DNA of 64,000 nucleotides, taken from NCBI GenBank assembly GCA_003991915.1, contig RQTK01000234.1, positions 323,225-387,224 of the forward strand, in the 5' to 3' direction. Each line of letters begins with the position of its first letter. The stretch's first letter is position 1. The position numbers were made by a program, and so were the translations under genes. Under the pieces are notes generated by a model. The model was not told the DNA's origin, did not search any database, and saw nothing but the letters and a program-made list of their open reading frames with translations. The DNA is from Elysia chlorotica (Eukaryota; Mollusca; Gastropoda; Plakobranchidae). This document shows positions 38,601-56,941 of the stretch, piece by piece.

Positions 38601-41600
38601 TATGTAAAGTTCTTATAATTGTTTTTAAAATGCAATGTATAATGTAAAGCACTCTGAGCGTTATTATGTTTGGGGTAGAGTGCTATGAATAGTTACCAAA
38701 GCGTTGATTTTCAGGGATAATGAAGAGGTTTCACTGATATCACAACTGAAAAATTTGCCAATTTCCTAGGAATCACATTCGATTTGTGTGTGTGTGTGTA
38801 GATAAAGCTACTCTGATGTGTGGCATTTCTTTACTTTCTTGGTTTTCTGTTTTATAGACTGCTCTATGTAACTCAGCCATGGAAAATCCTCTACAAAAAA
38901 CTAGGAGCCAGCTTACAGAAACTATCATCCACTTTTTAGAAACGGATACAATTTGGTAGGTGCTAGTATTTTTTATTGATAGCTAAGAAGAAGAGTCTTA
39001 GGACCCGTCTAAGATAAGTATCGTAATATGGTTTTTTTAACATTTTTCCGTCTGCATTATTATTGTCTGATTTTTACATTAAAAAAAAACAAGTATTTTT
39101 TACAAGTATATTTATATACTACTAGTCTTTTCACAAGTTTTCACTGAGACAACGTAACATTTCACAAGATATATCCTATTTAGTTTTGTTTGTGTATTTC
39201 AATATGAAAAGTTAATGAAATGGTGACAAAATGTGATCTGGATTAGGGAAATCATTGCACCATCCGAAATTAAGCCTAAAATATCTGGTAATATTGTATG
39301 CCATAGTCTAAGTATTGAAGAATTCCTTTAGTTAGTCTGGACTACAGATATACTTACATGTATTTTGTGAAATTGTTACCCAGTAACCCCCTTTATTTAT
39401 TATATATAACTTTGCATTGGTTAGTTACAGATTGACAGAACCTCCTGAGCTGGAGCAGCTAGAGCGTAAAAACTGGGACCCCATTATTGACTGGGCAGCA
39501 CAGAGGTAACTTTCACAAATCAATTTATTTTCTAGTATATCATATCCTGGATTTCAACACACACAAAAATTACACAGAGACACATTGATGTAAAGAGCAC
39601 ACCCTAGCAAAAAAAAAAAAACACACACACACAAAAAATGATTTTGTATCAGTGGTAACTTATTTCAGTCACACTATTTATTTTTTTTTTTACAGCCAGA
39701 GAAACCTGACCTTTAGAAGTGTGCTCTTTTAGTACTGTATTGGTTATGAATTCTAAATTTACTCTGAATCTTGATTAAGTAAAATCATTAAATTTACTTC
39801 TGGGTGATCAAAATTTTGTTTGTCAAGTAATAATACCAGGTATTATTTGTTGTTGTTGGGTTGTGGGTTGTCTTTTTTTTTTCCTTTAAAAAATTATCTT
39901 TAGATGATTTACCATTTTTTCTTACTCAAATGATGTAAATTAATGTGAAATGCTGTCTTTATTTATATTCAGAACTATGTCTTCTTTTGTCTCAATGATG
40001 CTTAATTTTCAGATATGGGCTTGAAATAACACCAACATGCAGTATGTCACCACCTATTGTCAGTGAAGAATCCAAAGCCATTCTGCGACGTCACTTAATG
40101 TCCTATAGTGATTGGGCTTTGTTTGGTATGTCTTGATGCTTTAATTTTTATAGTTATACTCATCTGGTTTTTATAGACTCAAAGGTGTTTGAGGTTAAAA
40201 GTATTACTATTGCCTTACAACAATACTTTGAAAAGCAATTAATACAGTAGACACCATTAAATCACTCAAGCTCATGATGTACTCTTTTATCTCTCAGACT
40301 ATCGTTATGCTGCAGATACACATCCTACTATATTATTACGTTATTAAGTACTCCATGTGCAGATACCATTAAATCCCTCAGCTCATGATGCACTCTTTTA
40401 TCTTTCAGGCTATCATAATGCTGTAGACACCATTAAATCCCTCAAGCTTGTGATGTACTCTTCTATCTTTCAGGCTATCATTATGCTGCAGATACCATTA
40501 AATCTCCCAGCTCATGATGTACTCTTTTATCTCTCAGGCTATCATAATGCTGTAGACACCATTAAATCCCTCAAGCTTGTGATGTACTCTTCTATCTTTC
40601 AGGCTATCATTATGCTGCAGATACCATTAAATCTCCCAGCTCATGATGTACTCTTCTATCTTTCAGGCTATCATAATGCTGCAGACACCATTAAATCCCT
40701 GAAACTCATGATGCACTCTTTTATCTTTTCAGGCTATCATTATGCTGCAGATACCATTAAATCTCCCAGCTCATGATGTACTCTTTTATCTCTCAGGCTA
40801 TCATTATGCTGCAGACATCTATGAATCATTCATGCTAACGATGTTTTCTCCTATGTCTCAGGCTATCATCATGCTGCAGACACCATTAAATCCCTGAAAC
40901 TCATGATGCACTCTTTTATCTTTTCAGGCTATCATTATGCTGCAGATACCATTAAATCTCCCAGCTCATGATGTACTCTTTTATCTCTCAGGCTATCATT
41001 ATGCTGCAGACATCTATGAATCATTCATGCTAACGATGTTTTCTCCTATGTCTCAGGCTATCATTATGCTGCAGACATCTATGAATCATTCATGCTAACG
41101 ATGTTTTCTCCTATGTCTCAGGCTATCATTATGCTGCAGACATCTATGAATCATTCATGCTAACGATGTTTTCTCCTATGTCTCAGGCTATCATTATGCT
41201 GTAGACACCCTTAAATCCCTCATGCTGATGATGGCCCTTGTGGACAAGCACATTGATGTGGAGACAGCCGTTGATCTGGCGAGGCTTGAACTGTCTTTCC
41301 AGGTATTAAAGATGGTATCATGCATCATATCATATGCTGGGTTGACACAAGGGGTTCAGAAAAAAATTAGACGAAGCGAAGGATCAAAACCCAACACTTT
41401 CACAAACATCACCCAACGCTCTAACCATTGCATCCATGAAACTGAAAGGACTCAGCAGCAGGCAAAGGAAGTACTTGCTACATGTAGTAACAAGAGACAA
41501 GCTGAGCCAGAAATCTAGTTCACACCAAATTGTTGACCTTTAGGTTATACATTTGAATATATTTGCTAGCGTCTCTGCAGATCAGGTACTGGTCTGTTGT

Positions 41601-41675
41601 CTCACATCAGAGCCTGCTCAATGTGACCTTACCAAACACTGATAGTCATTGTTGATATTGGCGTAGCTGTACTGC

Positions 41676-41727
<52 letters not shown>

Positions 41728-42507
41728 GCATTTGAATAGTGTAAGCCTTATGTTTACTTCAAACATATTCTCTTAGAATTGTAAGAACAATCTAGGCTGG
41801 AGATGCAAGCAAGAAATACGTGCCTTGAATCTACGCAGGTTCCCTCCTCGCAGGAGAGAATTCTCCGAAGAACCTATGGGCTTCAGCAATAATGCAGATT
41901 GAATACAAAAATATACCCTAGAAATCTCTCTATTCTCGGTTACAAGTATATTATCTTTTTTTTTAATGTTCTTATATGGAAATAGAAAATATATTCAAGT
42001 AAAATTCATTTGTATTTGAGGGATGCTCATGTAAATTTTATGGTGGCAATTGAAACATTTCCATCAAGCCGCACACATGTTTTGCACCTCTTTGAATTGA
42101 GCTGCATACTTTCTGTTTAAAAATAATAAAATCAAAGCTTTTAATTTTTAAAGTATCCCAAAATAGTTTGCACACAAGGAAACAATAGGCAACTGGAAAT
42201 GCTAATCGTAGTGAGGGCTTGGCCAGTAATAATTTGCCTTATCAAGTAATGGTAGTCGCTTTAATTTAATATTTAATTTTTTTTTATGTTGATGAAACTA
42301 ATATTGTTATGTTCGTTGTGGACTGATCATTCGTTTCTTTTTGTTTTATTTTTCCTTTTACAGACAGAACAATGGGGCACAGTAGAGTGGGCTCATGACA
42401 TTGAAAAATATGACCTTCGCTGTCGCCTTTCAGCCGCTGCTCTGTTTATTCACTGGTGCAGTGAAAGTTCAAGTATCAAGCAAAAAGCATCAATAGCCCC
42501 AATATGA
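35610..42507 (+). CDS. ATPAF2: mitochondrial F1-ATPase assembly factor 2, 8 exons
   Basis: Chaperone for the F1 alpha subunit during ATP synthase assembly in the mitochondrial matrix (homologue of yeast Atp12). Exons: 35610-35742, 37672-37716, 37973-38118, 38858-38955, 39425-39505, 40013-40125, 41187-41302, 42364-42507; phases match (1,1,0,2,2,1,0) and the product is 291 residues, close to human 289. Exon 1 gives a basic targeting-type N-terminus (MAASITPKLCRLISGYN). Conserved blocks: FKVPSEPLALAVATEWNSQE, NMHL-TALCNSAMENP, FLETDTIWCYRLTEP, NWDPIIDWAAQRYGLEI, SYSDWALFGYHYAVDTLKS, EQWGTVEWAHDIEKYDLRCR. Two tandem arrays overlap its splice sites, at the end of exon 3 and the start of exon 7. 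Confidence 0.97.
37017..37220 (+). mobile_element. candidate tRNA-derived SINE in ATPAF2 intron 1
   Basis: GAGCGCAGTGGCTCAAG and, further on, GGCTTAAGAGCAGGACGTCC followed by GATTCGAATATC resemble tRNA-type A and B boxes; the latter is close to the GGTTCGANNCC consensus. The tail is not clearly defined. Family assignment is uncertain. Confidence 0.5.
38101..38502 (+). repeat. 45-bp tandem array copying ATPAF2 exon 3 end and donor
   Basis: Units start at 38101, 38146, 38191, 38236, 38281, 38326, 38371 and 38416, exactly 45 bases apart, plus a degenerate ninth at about 38458. Each holds AGACCTAACATGCATTTG, the last 18 bases of exon 3, then the donor GTGAGT and a spacer ending TTGTTTACAG, which itself looks like an acceptor. 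The true exon end is in the first unit (38118). As 45 is a multiple of three and no unit has a stop, an open frame (RPNMHLVSTLRKVVY repeats) runs through the array. Confidence 0.97.
40240..41186 (+). repeat. ~65-bp tandem array copying ATPAF2 exon 7 acceptor and start
   Basis: A CAG followed by GCTATCATTATGCTG-like sequence occurs at about 40295, 40406, 40471, 40535, 40600, 40664, 40730, 40794, 40859, 40925, 40989, 41054, 41119 and 41184; apart from the first gap, spacing is 64-66 bases. Each unit holds a pyrimidine tract and AG acceptor, then the first 15-25 bases of exon 7 (GCTATCATTATGCTG.AGACAC), then ATTAAATC and CTCATGATG versions of exon sequence. At least two subfamilies alternate (CACCATTAAATCCCT and CATCTATGAATCATT). 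Only the last copy (41184) continues into the full exon. Confidence 0.97.
41375..41460 (-). mobile_element. candidate tRNA-like SINE head in ATPAF2 intron 7
   Basis: On the minus strand ATGGTTAGAGCGTTGGGTGA (A-box-like) is followed about 25 bases later by GGGTTTTGATCC (B-box-like). Typical order and spacing of a tRNA-derived SINE head; the body and end are not resolved. Confidence 0.5.
41677..41726. repeat. (ATT)n microsatellite
   Basis: Uninterrupted ATT run in ATPAF2 intron 7. Confidence 0.95.
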
Positions 42508-42852
42508 TAACCCAGTGATACGTTTTGCCTCTATGTTGTTTCTTTTTGTGAAATCAATGGTGCACCCTTTTCATATACATGTAAGAATCATTTTTGGTTC
42601 AACAAACATTGTGAAGAGTTTTTGGTTTCTCCATTTGTGTGCTCTTTACATACATTAATTAATTTAGAATCAATGTATTGACTCATTTAGTTTTGCCTAT
42701 TAAAAGGATGAAAAAAGTCAACTTATATTAAACTGATAAAACAAAACCAAGTTTATTTTCTTTGTTTGAATTTGTAAGAACAACAAAGTAATTAGAAACG
42801 CAAAAAAACATTAACTCAAGTTGCATACCAAAACGCATTCATACAACTTTAA
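42508..42852. other. ATPAF2 3' region
   Basis: AT-rich presumed 3' UTR and spacer between the ATPAF2 stop and the piggyBac-like element. No further exon. Confidence 0.6.
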
Positions 42853-43500
42853 CCCTATTTACCCCTAAAGAATTTTTGCTTAATTTACTCTAAAATCCGA
42901 AGGGCAGGGAGATAACACACACAAACTTTAAAAATTCATACAAAATCAACCACAAACATGAATGTAATTAAATAAATTTTAAAAAAGAACATTTAAAAAT
43001 TATTTTCAATTATTATGTGTTTTGATACTTCTTTTGCTTTTCATTAAAAAAATTTTTTAATGGAAAAGTGTTTTTTCTCTCACTGACTCTAGATCTACAC
43101 TACCATACCAGTGCTTTTAGAGCCTCCTATAAGCTTGTCTAAGTCTTGGTTTAGAGGTTCTAAGTCTAAACCTATGTCACTGTCATCAAAATGGTCATCA
43201 TCAATGTCTAGATTAGGGTTATCAATCAATGATTGCATGAAGTTTAAAGCCATCTTGACTGATTGTTGATGTCAATCTAATGGAAACTTAAACAATCACT
43301 GGAGACGAAGTTTCAGTCCGATATTTCTTCTTTCTGTTTTGTTTTAAAGCTCTTCTGCTTTAGAAAAGTGTAACGGTCATCTTTCCACAGTCCTAGCAGT
43401 AAAACACTTAGTACACTGTCTACAATCAGGTAGTGTCTATAGCCTCATCTCAGACGCATCAGGTCACACCAGGGTGTGGGTTTATACAGGGTAAATAGGG
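42853..43500 (-). mobile_element. non-autonomous piggyBac-like element, 648 bp
   Basis: Perfect 12-bp terminal inverted repeats CCCTATTTACCC (42853-42864) and GGGTAAATAGGG (43489-43500). The left flank is TTAA, the piggyBac target; the right flank is TTTA, one change away. Inside, a minus-strand frame of 52 codons (43253-43095) starts MALNFMQSLIDNPNLDIDDD and is acidic, like the N-terminus of piggyBac transposases. No DDE domain is present, so this is an internally deleted copy. Confidence 0.75.
43095..43253 (-). CDS. acidic 52-residue frame in the piggyBac-like element
   Basis: Complete small frame with many Asp residues (DIDDDHFDDSDIGLDLEP) ending GGSKSTGMVV. Acidic leaders of this kind precede the DDE domain in piggyBac transposases; here the rest is missing. 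Probably a transposase remnant rather than a host gene. Whether it is expressed is unknown. Confidence 0.45.
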   Translation of the reverse strand: MALNFMQSLIDNPNLDIDDDHFDDSDIGLDLEPLNQDLDKLIGGSKSTGMVV

Positions 43501-43584
43501 TTTAGCTAAAGACTATGTATGTAAAATTCTAATATAAAACTCATTAAAGTACGAGTAAAAGGTAGAGAAGAATGCAATTTTTCG

Positions 43585-43594
<10 letters not shown>

Positions 43595-43642
<48 letters not shown>
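43595..43642. repeat. (CT)n microsatellite
   Basis: CT run just right of the piggyBac-like element, between ATPAF2 and the next minus-strand exons. Confidence 0.95.
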
Positions 43643-43644
<2 letters not shown>

Positions 43645-43758
43645 TTTTCACCCCACTCTCAATAGTTCTTCTTTTTATCTCTCCTTCCCTGTTCATTCTT
43701 TCCAACCTTTGTCCCATACTTAATTTTCTAATTTATACTGACAGTGTGACAAACAGAT

Positions 43759-46604
43759 TTAATCTGCAGCTGTGATTTGATTTTCTGTGTCGGTCCGTTC
43801 ATCACTCTTGCTGTTTCCCTCGTTCGTTTCCTCAAGCTCCCCAATCTTCTCAGGTATTGGTCCCTCCCACTTTACTGTAGCCAGACTTCCTTCAGCCTCA
43901 GAAGCAGATTGACGTCCTTCTCCTAGACTTGCTCGAACCCTGCTTGTCTTGGATTGTTTGTTGGACAACAAAGAGCTGGAGCGGAACTGCACAGTTCGAC
44001 TTCCTTTAAACGACTCCTGATAACAAGAAAATTTTAAAAGTTTAGCCAGTTACAGTTTGATAGACGTTGCAATCATATTTTGGAGGAAACAAAAATCTTT
44101 TATCAGAGTTTATACAAATTATGGGGCTAGTAAAAGCCACCATTTTTTTTCTTTCTTGGTAAATATTGCCATGACCAAAATTTTCAAAACTCTACATTTA
44201 AGAATTCCTTCATGACTTATGTAAAATATTTTTTAAATTAGTATCAACAGATAACATTTCTAACAAGGTGCAAGTTTTACTCTTGAGCATAAATATTTAA
44301 CTTTCACATCACTTTGTGATTAAAACTTACACTTTCTGTAATACCTAAATCACCAAAATATACATCTAAAATAACAGATTCCAAACTATGCAGGCTGTAT
44401 GCAGCACAGTACATATCACTTTTATCAGGCAGATTTATCTGTTCCTGTATCATCATAAAAAGTTTGTATATAAGTAAAGGAGAAAAAAATGCGATATTCA
44501 AGGGAGAAACAGATTGAAGATTTAGAAGATTAATACATTGTCTGCATTCAGAGGAACACTTTTTCTAACAAACAAAAAAACACCTGAGCAAGAAAGCACA
44601 AAGATAACATTGTGTAGAACAAGTATGTATTAAAAAATTAACTGTTTCACTTTAAAGTTTTGATTTCTTTTTTTTTTTAAGTTTGCTGCTTGATATCAAA
44701 GTTGAGACTTCATACTTTTTGCTTGAATGCTTAAAAATGCAAATTATGTCAATGGACATTTGGGCAATATAATTATGACTTATGCTAAATAATTATGAAA
44801 GGGCTATGGAACAATATAGCAGTCTTGGACATCCTCAAAATTGATTGGGCATATTCAACTCTTTTGAGGAATAAAAAAAAGTCAACTCTACAAATATGCC
44901 ACACCCTAAAAACAAATTTTTAAAAAGATGAGAAAAAAATTTTTTTTAACAAACACACAGTAAAAAAGGACCTAATCTATTCTCAAACCCAACAAGTTGA
45001 AGGAAAAAGGAGTTTTACATGGGAGTTTGAGCAAACAGTGCAATTTAATGCCTAAAGCTGCATACAAAATGGAGAAATGGGATGAATGAAATAACAAAAC
45101 AGTCATCAGGAAACAAATGTCGAAGAAAAAATAGAGAATGCTCAACTCTTTAAAAAAAACAATTACCCACCTTACTCAAACTTAAAGAAGTGCTGTCTTT
45201 AAAGGGGTAAATTGGGAAAAATAATGGAATGGGAAGACATTGAAATGAAAGAAAAAAATTATTTAATAGGCTCTTGTCAAAATTATTATGTACTTTTGGT
45301 TGAGAAAGTTACATTTCAAGCCTATTACAAGTTTATTATAAAATTAAATCTTTATTACAATACTACCCAATAGCCGGTGTTGTATATTGATGTAATTGAC
45401 TTTCAGAAATAGTGAGCTGAGAGGGTAGATTAAAAATATGAAGGTAAATCTCCACAGAGCTCAATAATTTGAATTTTGATTCATACATAAACACTTCTAG
45501 ATAAGATACAAATCCAAGTATTGAAGTAAAGTAACGATTAATTTATAATTCAATGTGTTTTTTGGATAAAAATGTATCTTTCTCAATGGTGGATTTAAAA
45601 TGAAATAAAGATAAGGTGTGGAGGATGATACTAGGAAAGAAGAAAGAAAGGAAAGCGATACAGGTGCCTTTTAGTAAACTTTTACAGAGTGCAACTTGTG
45701 AAAGCCATGATAATTATGCTGTCCACAAACAAATGGCATTTTTCTCTGCCATAGATCTTGACACAAGTGAGAAGTGATAGGAATTAATTGATTTTTTTTT
45801 TAAATCTGTTTGAATGATAAACTTGTCTTAAGCACTGAAAGTACTGAAACATATAGTTTTAAATGTTTGACTGGTCATGGGGAAGGAGCTTGATGTTCCT
45901 TTAAAATGAAGCTTAAAATAACAGCAGGATTTGAGTAAACCATGACCATTTTTACTTGTATAGGAAAAATGGAAAAGCAATAATAATGACAATTTTGCAG
46001 CAGGAGGTAAAGAAATCATACCATACCCGAAAGACATCTAACAATGGTGCAACATTTTTTCAGCCCAAAGATAAGTAATATAGTAAGAAAGGTGGATAGA
46101 TCTGAACGTAGCATAGGGAGTTGACAAAGTTAATTGCTCTTTTTTCTAAAATCTTGCGTTTCAAAATCTGTAACTTTTCCTTTTTGTCTCACAACAAACA
46201 TATCTAAAATTGTATATCACAGGAAGGTTTCATATTTACCCTTTTTTTTTGTTTTGTTTTTTGAGTATTATTTTCATTAAATTGATGCTTAAAATAAAGT
46301 AAAATTGGTAATTTCCTTAGATCTTTAAATGAAGATCTCATTTTCTTGAAATGATGCTTCAGTGTAAATGTCTTATATTATTTTATTTTTTTTTAAGTAT
46401 ATCATGGAAGCAAACAGGTGTCTTTGGAACAGGATAACCATACACAGATAATGATATTAACAACCCTCCACAGGATTCAATCTTGCTGTGGAATTTATAT
46501 CAAGAAAAGGAGGGCGTGAGGAAAAAAGGGCAAGTATCGAAAAAGAGATAAGCCACAGCCAAAAGGAGGAAAGTGTTGAGAGCCAGCGTACATACCATCA
46601 TCCT
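43759..46604 (-). CDS. small gene or alternative 3' exons of DRC3
   Basis: Three minus-strand exons in matching phase: 46604-46596 (9-base microexon AGGATGATG, between TTATTACAG and GTATGT), 44444-44331 (38 codons, EQINLPDKSDMYCAAYSLHS..) and 44016-43759 (ESFKGSRTVQFRSSSLLS.., hydrophilic, ending ENQITAAD and a stop). Read in the open frame, the microexon supplies ATG ATG, giving a 125-residue product. The preceding DRC3 exon ends in phase 1 and would read these exons in another frame, stopping soon after (LVQEDDGTDKSA). So this is either a separate small gene just behind DRC3, or DRC3 3' exons whose long frame is not used. I know no homologue. Confidence 0.5.
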
Positions 46605-47431
46605 CTGTAATAAACACATGAAGCATTTAAAAAAATGGAGAGGTGGTTGTTGGGTGATTGTGTCAAGGGTAGGGAATTTCTATTTTTACTGTTCATTAAA
46701 GAATTTTACTTTACAAAATTATATATGTTTATTTATTTATTCCTGATGTTCACTTATGCTCTTTAATTGTAAAGTAAATGAGTTAGAACTGGCACTATTC
46801 AAGATAGACACCAATTTTATAGTTAAATTATGATGATATAACAATTTTTTTTTTAATGTATAGAGCACCATCTCCTAGAAAACTCATTTCAAAGTGCTTT
46901 TTTTACCGTTTTAGACATGGAAATCTCATTCAGAAAGAACATAATCAAATCAATTTTAGTTTCAAGGCTGAATTTCTATAAAACACAGCTTCATATAAGA
47001 TCTCAAGTATGTTTTTTGTGAAAGTGTCCTGAATGCGGGGATCAATTTTACTTTTTTTCTATTTGATTTATTAAATAGTTCAACGTCTGGGTGGGTTACT
47101 TTCATTGTCAAGCTAACTCAAGTAAAATGCTTGTTTTGACAATGCTGAGCTGTCACACTTTTAAAACCTAAACTTAAAAAAAAAAGTTTTTCTTTCACAA
47201 CTAAATGGAAAAGGACCTGTCATTGTAACACTGCAATATTTATGACTCTAAAGATAACAATTGTTCTGTTGAATTACAGCATAAAATTAATAATATCGTT
47301 TCTGCAATAAGTTTGTACAATAAAAATGCAGCAATTCAAATCAAATGCCTGCCCCCCCTCCAAAAAAAAAGAAAAAAGTTGATTGTTTTTAATAAAAACT
47401 TACATATCAAATAGGAATATAACTATTTTTT

Positions 47432-54355
<6,924 letters not shown>

Positions 54356-55158
54356 TTTGGCACCTTAACACATAAGAAAAATTATGAGTGTGTATAAAAT
54401 ATGGTAAAGACAAAAATGTTAGTATAAGGCTATTAAATAAACATTAAAAATAACTCTTCCCCTTGAAAACTACATAGTCTCAACAAATAGGAAATGTAGC
54501 CACCTGTTTCTGTTTTTTAAATGATTTTAGTTAAAACTTTATATTGCTTATAAAAAATATCAGACTCATTGTGAAACAGTTCTATTTTTATGATAGTGTG
54601 GAGTTATTTCCATTGAAAAATTGGCACACTTTTCTATCATTATCACCCGATATGAGCTTATTTATTTCCAGTAAATATAAGTTCGATGTCCGGTGAAGAA
54701 AATTAACATAGAGTGTGATGTACCTCAAGTTTACTTGTAAATATAATTTCGTTTTAAATGAAATAACGCTATCGCCATACCTTTTAACTTTTTTCAACCA
54801 TTAAAGATAAGTTTAGGCTAATGAACAGCCATTAGACGCCGTATCTAAGAAACATATTAGTTCCGGTTTGGCAAAAAAATAACAACATACAAAACTAAGA
54901 TTCAATGTTGATCACCGAGAGCCGAACGAAATGCGAAACATGTTCCTGTAGAACTTCAGTAGCAGTGAAAAAGAAGTCAAGAAGATAGGGAACTGTTACT
55001 GTTACCGGTACTAGAGACTCAATCTAGATTACATGCCGGTGAATTAAGCAATGCTTCTTTCTAGATCTAGATCTAGGGTGACCAGAGTGGTTGTGTGATG
55101 TATTGATTTGGATAAAAGCCAGAGTAGCATAATAATATTTAGGGTAAATGATAGATCT

Positions 55159-55253
55159 AGATCTAATCGAGATTGTTGTATTCAGGCCTTCCTAATTTTG
55201 ATGGTTATTCATGCGTAACATGTAAAATGGGGGCATTGCTCAAGAAAGAAAAA
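55159..55253 (+). repeat. direct repeat, copy 1
   Basis: Shares ATCTAATCGAGATT, CCTTCCTAATTTTGATGGTT, ATTCATGCGTAACATG and GGGGGCATTGCTCAAGAAA with 56478-56571 in the same order, with near-complete identity over the right-hand 65 bases. Confidence 0.92.
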
Positions 55254-55714
55254 GTAGTAATAAAAGCAAGGTCTAGATGTATGTTCCATGAACAGCGAAG
55301 GCAATGCCATATCCCCCAAAATATATGATGATCCATAAATTCAATCGAATTCACTGTGAGTATGATGCTGTAACATAACAGATAACTTAGCCGGCTTAGT
55401 ATTAGTTTTAACTCATACGCTGTTCTTCCTCTTTTGCTACTCTCTTTTTATCCGAGCTTTAGGCTACGTAATATTTCAACCATTTCTGACTCTGTGATAG
55501 ATCTAGGCCCTAGATCTATATTAATGTTTATAATTAAGATCAATGTGTTTAAAATATCCTTGTTTCTTAAGTTTTAATAACATGTATTTATAACAATTAT
55601 TTGTGTATAACCTTGAGAGCCTTTTATTATATTTCTATGCAATTTAAAAAAAAAAGTCATTTTAGGGAATTGTGTATGTAAATGTTTCTATTGAACACTT
55701 TTGTGATTATGCTT

Positions 55715-55772
55715 AAAATGTTGTTAAGCGCTTTGAGCTCTGCGAAGGGAAAACGCTCAATAAATAATAATA

Positions 55773-55813
<41 letters not shown>
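55715..55813 (+). mobile_element. retroposon 3' end with ATT tail
   Basis: TTAAGCGCTTTGAGCTCTGC followed by AAACGCTCAATAAATAA and an ATT array. The AAGCGCTTTGAG...CGCT..ATAAAT pattern is a common 3' end of SINEs and LINEs in marine invertebrates; a weaker version is at 38640-38690. Confidence 0.5.
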
Positions 55814-56477
55814 CCACTCAAGACAAAAAACTCTCCAAGACTGACTAAATCTATAGCCCTTGAAAAGAGTTTCACTCACACCCAACTCACTGACATCACA
55901 CTGCTCAAGGCTATGGCATCCAGGAAAGCCTAACACAATTCACAACCTACTCATGATACACTTTCACCACACTCCTCCCTCTTTCATTGCAATAACACTC
56001 CTTTCAGTACCTTTGGGTATCCCAAACTACCCGAAACTCCCACTTTTTCTTGGCATCCTGATGAAAGCACTGGAGCCTACCTCTCAAATACTCTTTCATA
56101 GACGGTGATATTTTGATTCACTCCACTTTTACACCACTCGTACAATAATTTCACTTTCGCTCACACGTGTCAGCATCCTAGTGAGACCACTGGGTCCAGC
56201 TTGCAACAGCATTCCTGTAAACTCACAGAAGCGAACCCCCGCTGGCATCCTGATGCTTCCATTGGGACCAGCACCCCAGTGAAATCACTGGAGCCCTCTC
56301 CCAAAATATTTGAACATTTTGAGGAACTGTATGTGGACATATGGCCCCAGGCTCCTGTTGCCCCTTGAGGGTGCTGCAATATATATCCCTAAACTAAGAA
56401 TTCCTTCTTGTATGAGAATTCCAACATAACTCTGGTATCTTCCATTTTGATATTCTGTGTTCCAGATTCTATACTAG

Positions 56478-56571
56478 ATCTAATCGAGATTCTCATATCC
56501 ACCTTCCTAATTTTGATGGTTATTCATGCGTAACATGTAAAATGGGGGCATTGCTCAAGAAAAAAAATTGT
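56478..56571 (+). repeat. direct repeat, copy 2
   Basis: Second copy of 55159-55253, 1319 bases further right, about 370 bases upstream of the first identified PIGQ exon. Confidence 0.92.
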
Positions 56572-56941
56572 CGATCAATCTGCCCTAAAACATCCATTCA
56601 ATAGTGATGTGTGGACTTTTTTTTCCTGATTAAGCGGGTAATATTTCCCGATAACTTTATATAGAAAACCTTCCGTTCCCCAGGATCTTTACCAATTACG
56701 CAGATTTTTCAGATTTCCGGTTTTCTGATTCGGCGGGTCTGGCTGTATATATGCTTACAACTGTGAGTCAGGACCTAATTTGTCTCTAAATCAGAATTGT
56801 TCTAAATTTGCCAAAATTGATTTTTAAACTGAATGATCATTCTATATATAGGTATTTCATTTTGAAAATATACATTTTGCAGACATTCTACTTCCAACTG
56901 AGCCTCTTTACAAAAGTTTCCATTTTTTTGTTTATTTGCAG

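Larger units (their letters stand above)
54356..56941. other. DRC3/PIGQ shared upstream region
   Basis: Head-to-head intergenic region. It contains TAGATC-rich blocks (55063-55075, 55150-55165, 55499-55520), two direct repeats of about 93 bp (55159-55253 and 56478-56571), a LINE/SINE-like 3' end with an ATT array (55715-55813), and four degenerate GGCATCCTGATG units (56050-56300). A 5' non-coding or short coding PIGQ exon should lie here but was not identified. Confidence 0.6.

Noticed and set aside
37900-38607. A 235-codon open frame of RPNMHLVSTLRKVVY repeats as a repeat protein
   Set aside because: It is the read-through of the donor minisatellite. Each unit contains the GTGAGT donor, and ATPAF2 homology resumes at the acceptor of exon 4 (38858), not inside the array.
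40240-41186. CRISPR-like appearance of regularly spaced repeats
   Set aside because: Units are contiguous without unique spacers, belong to an animal intron and derive from exon 7.
55159-56571. The paired 93-bp repeats as LTRs of an LTR element
   Set aside because: Too short, no pol or gag homology between them, no clear primer-binding site; treated as direct repeats of unknown origin.
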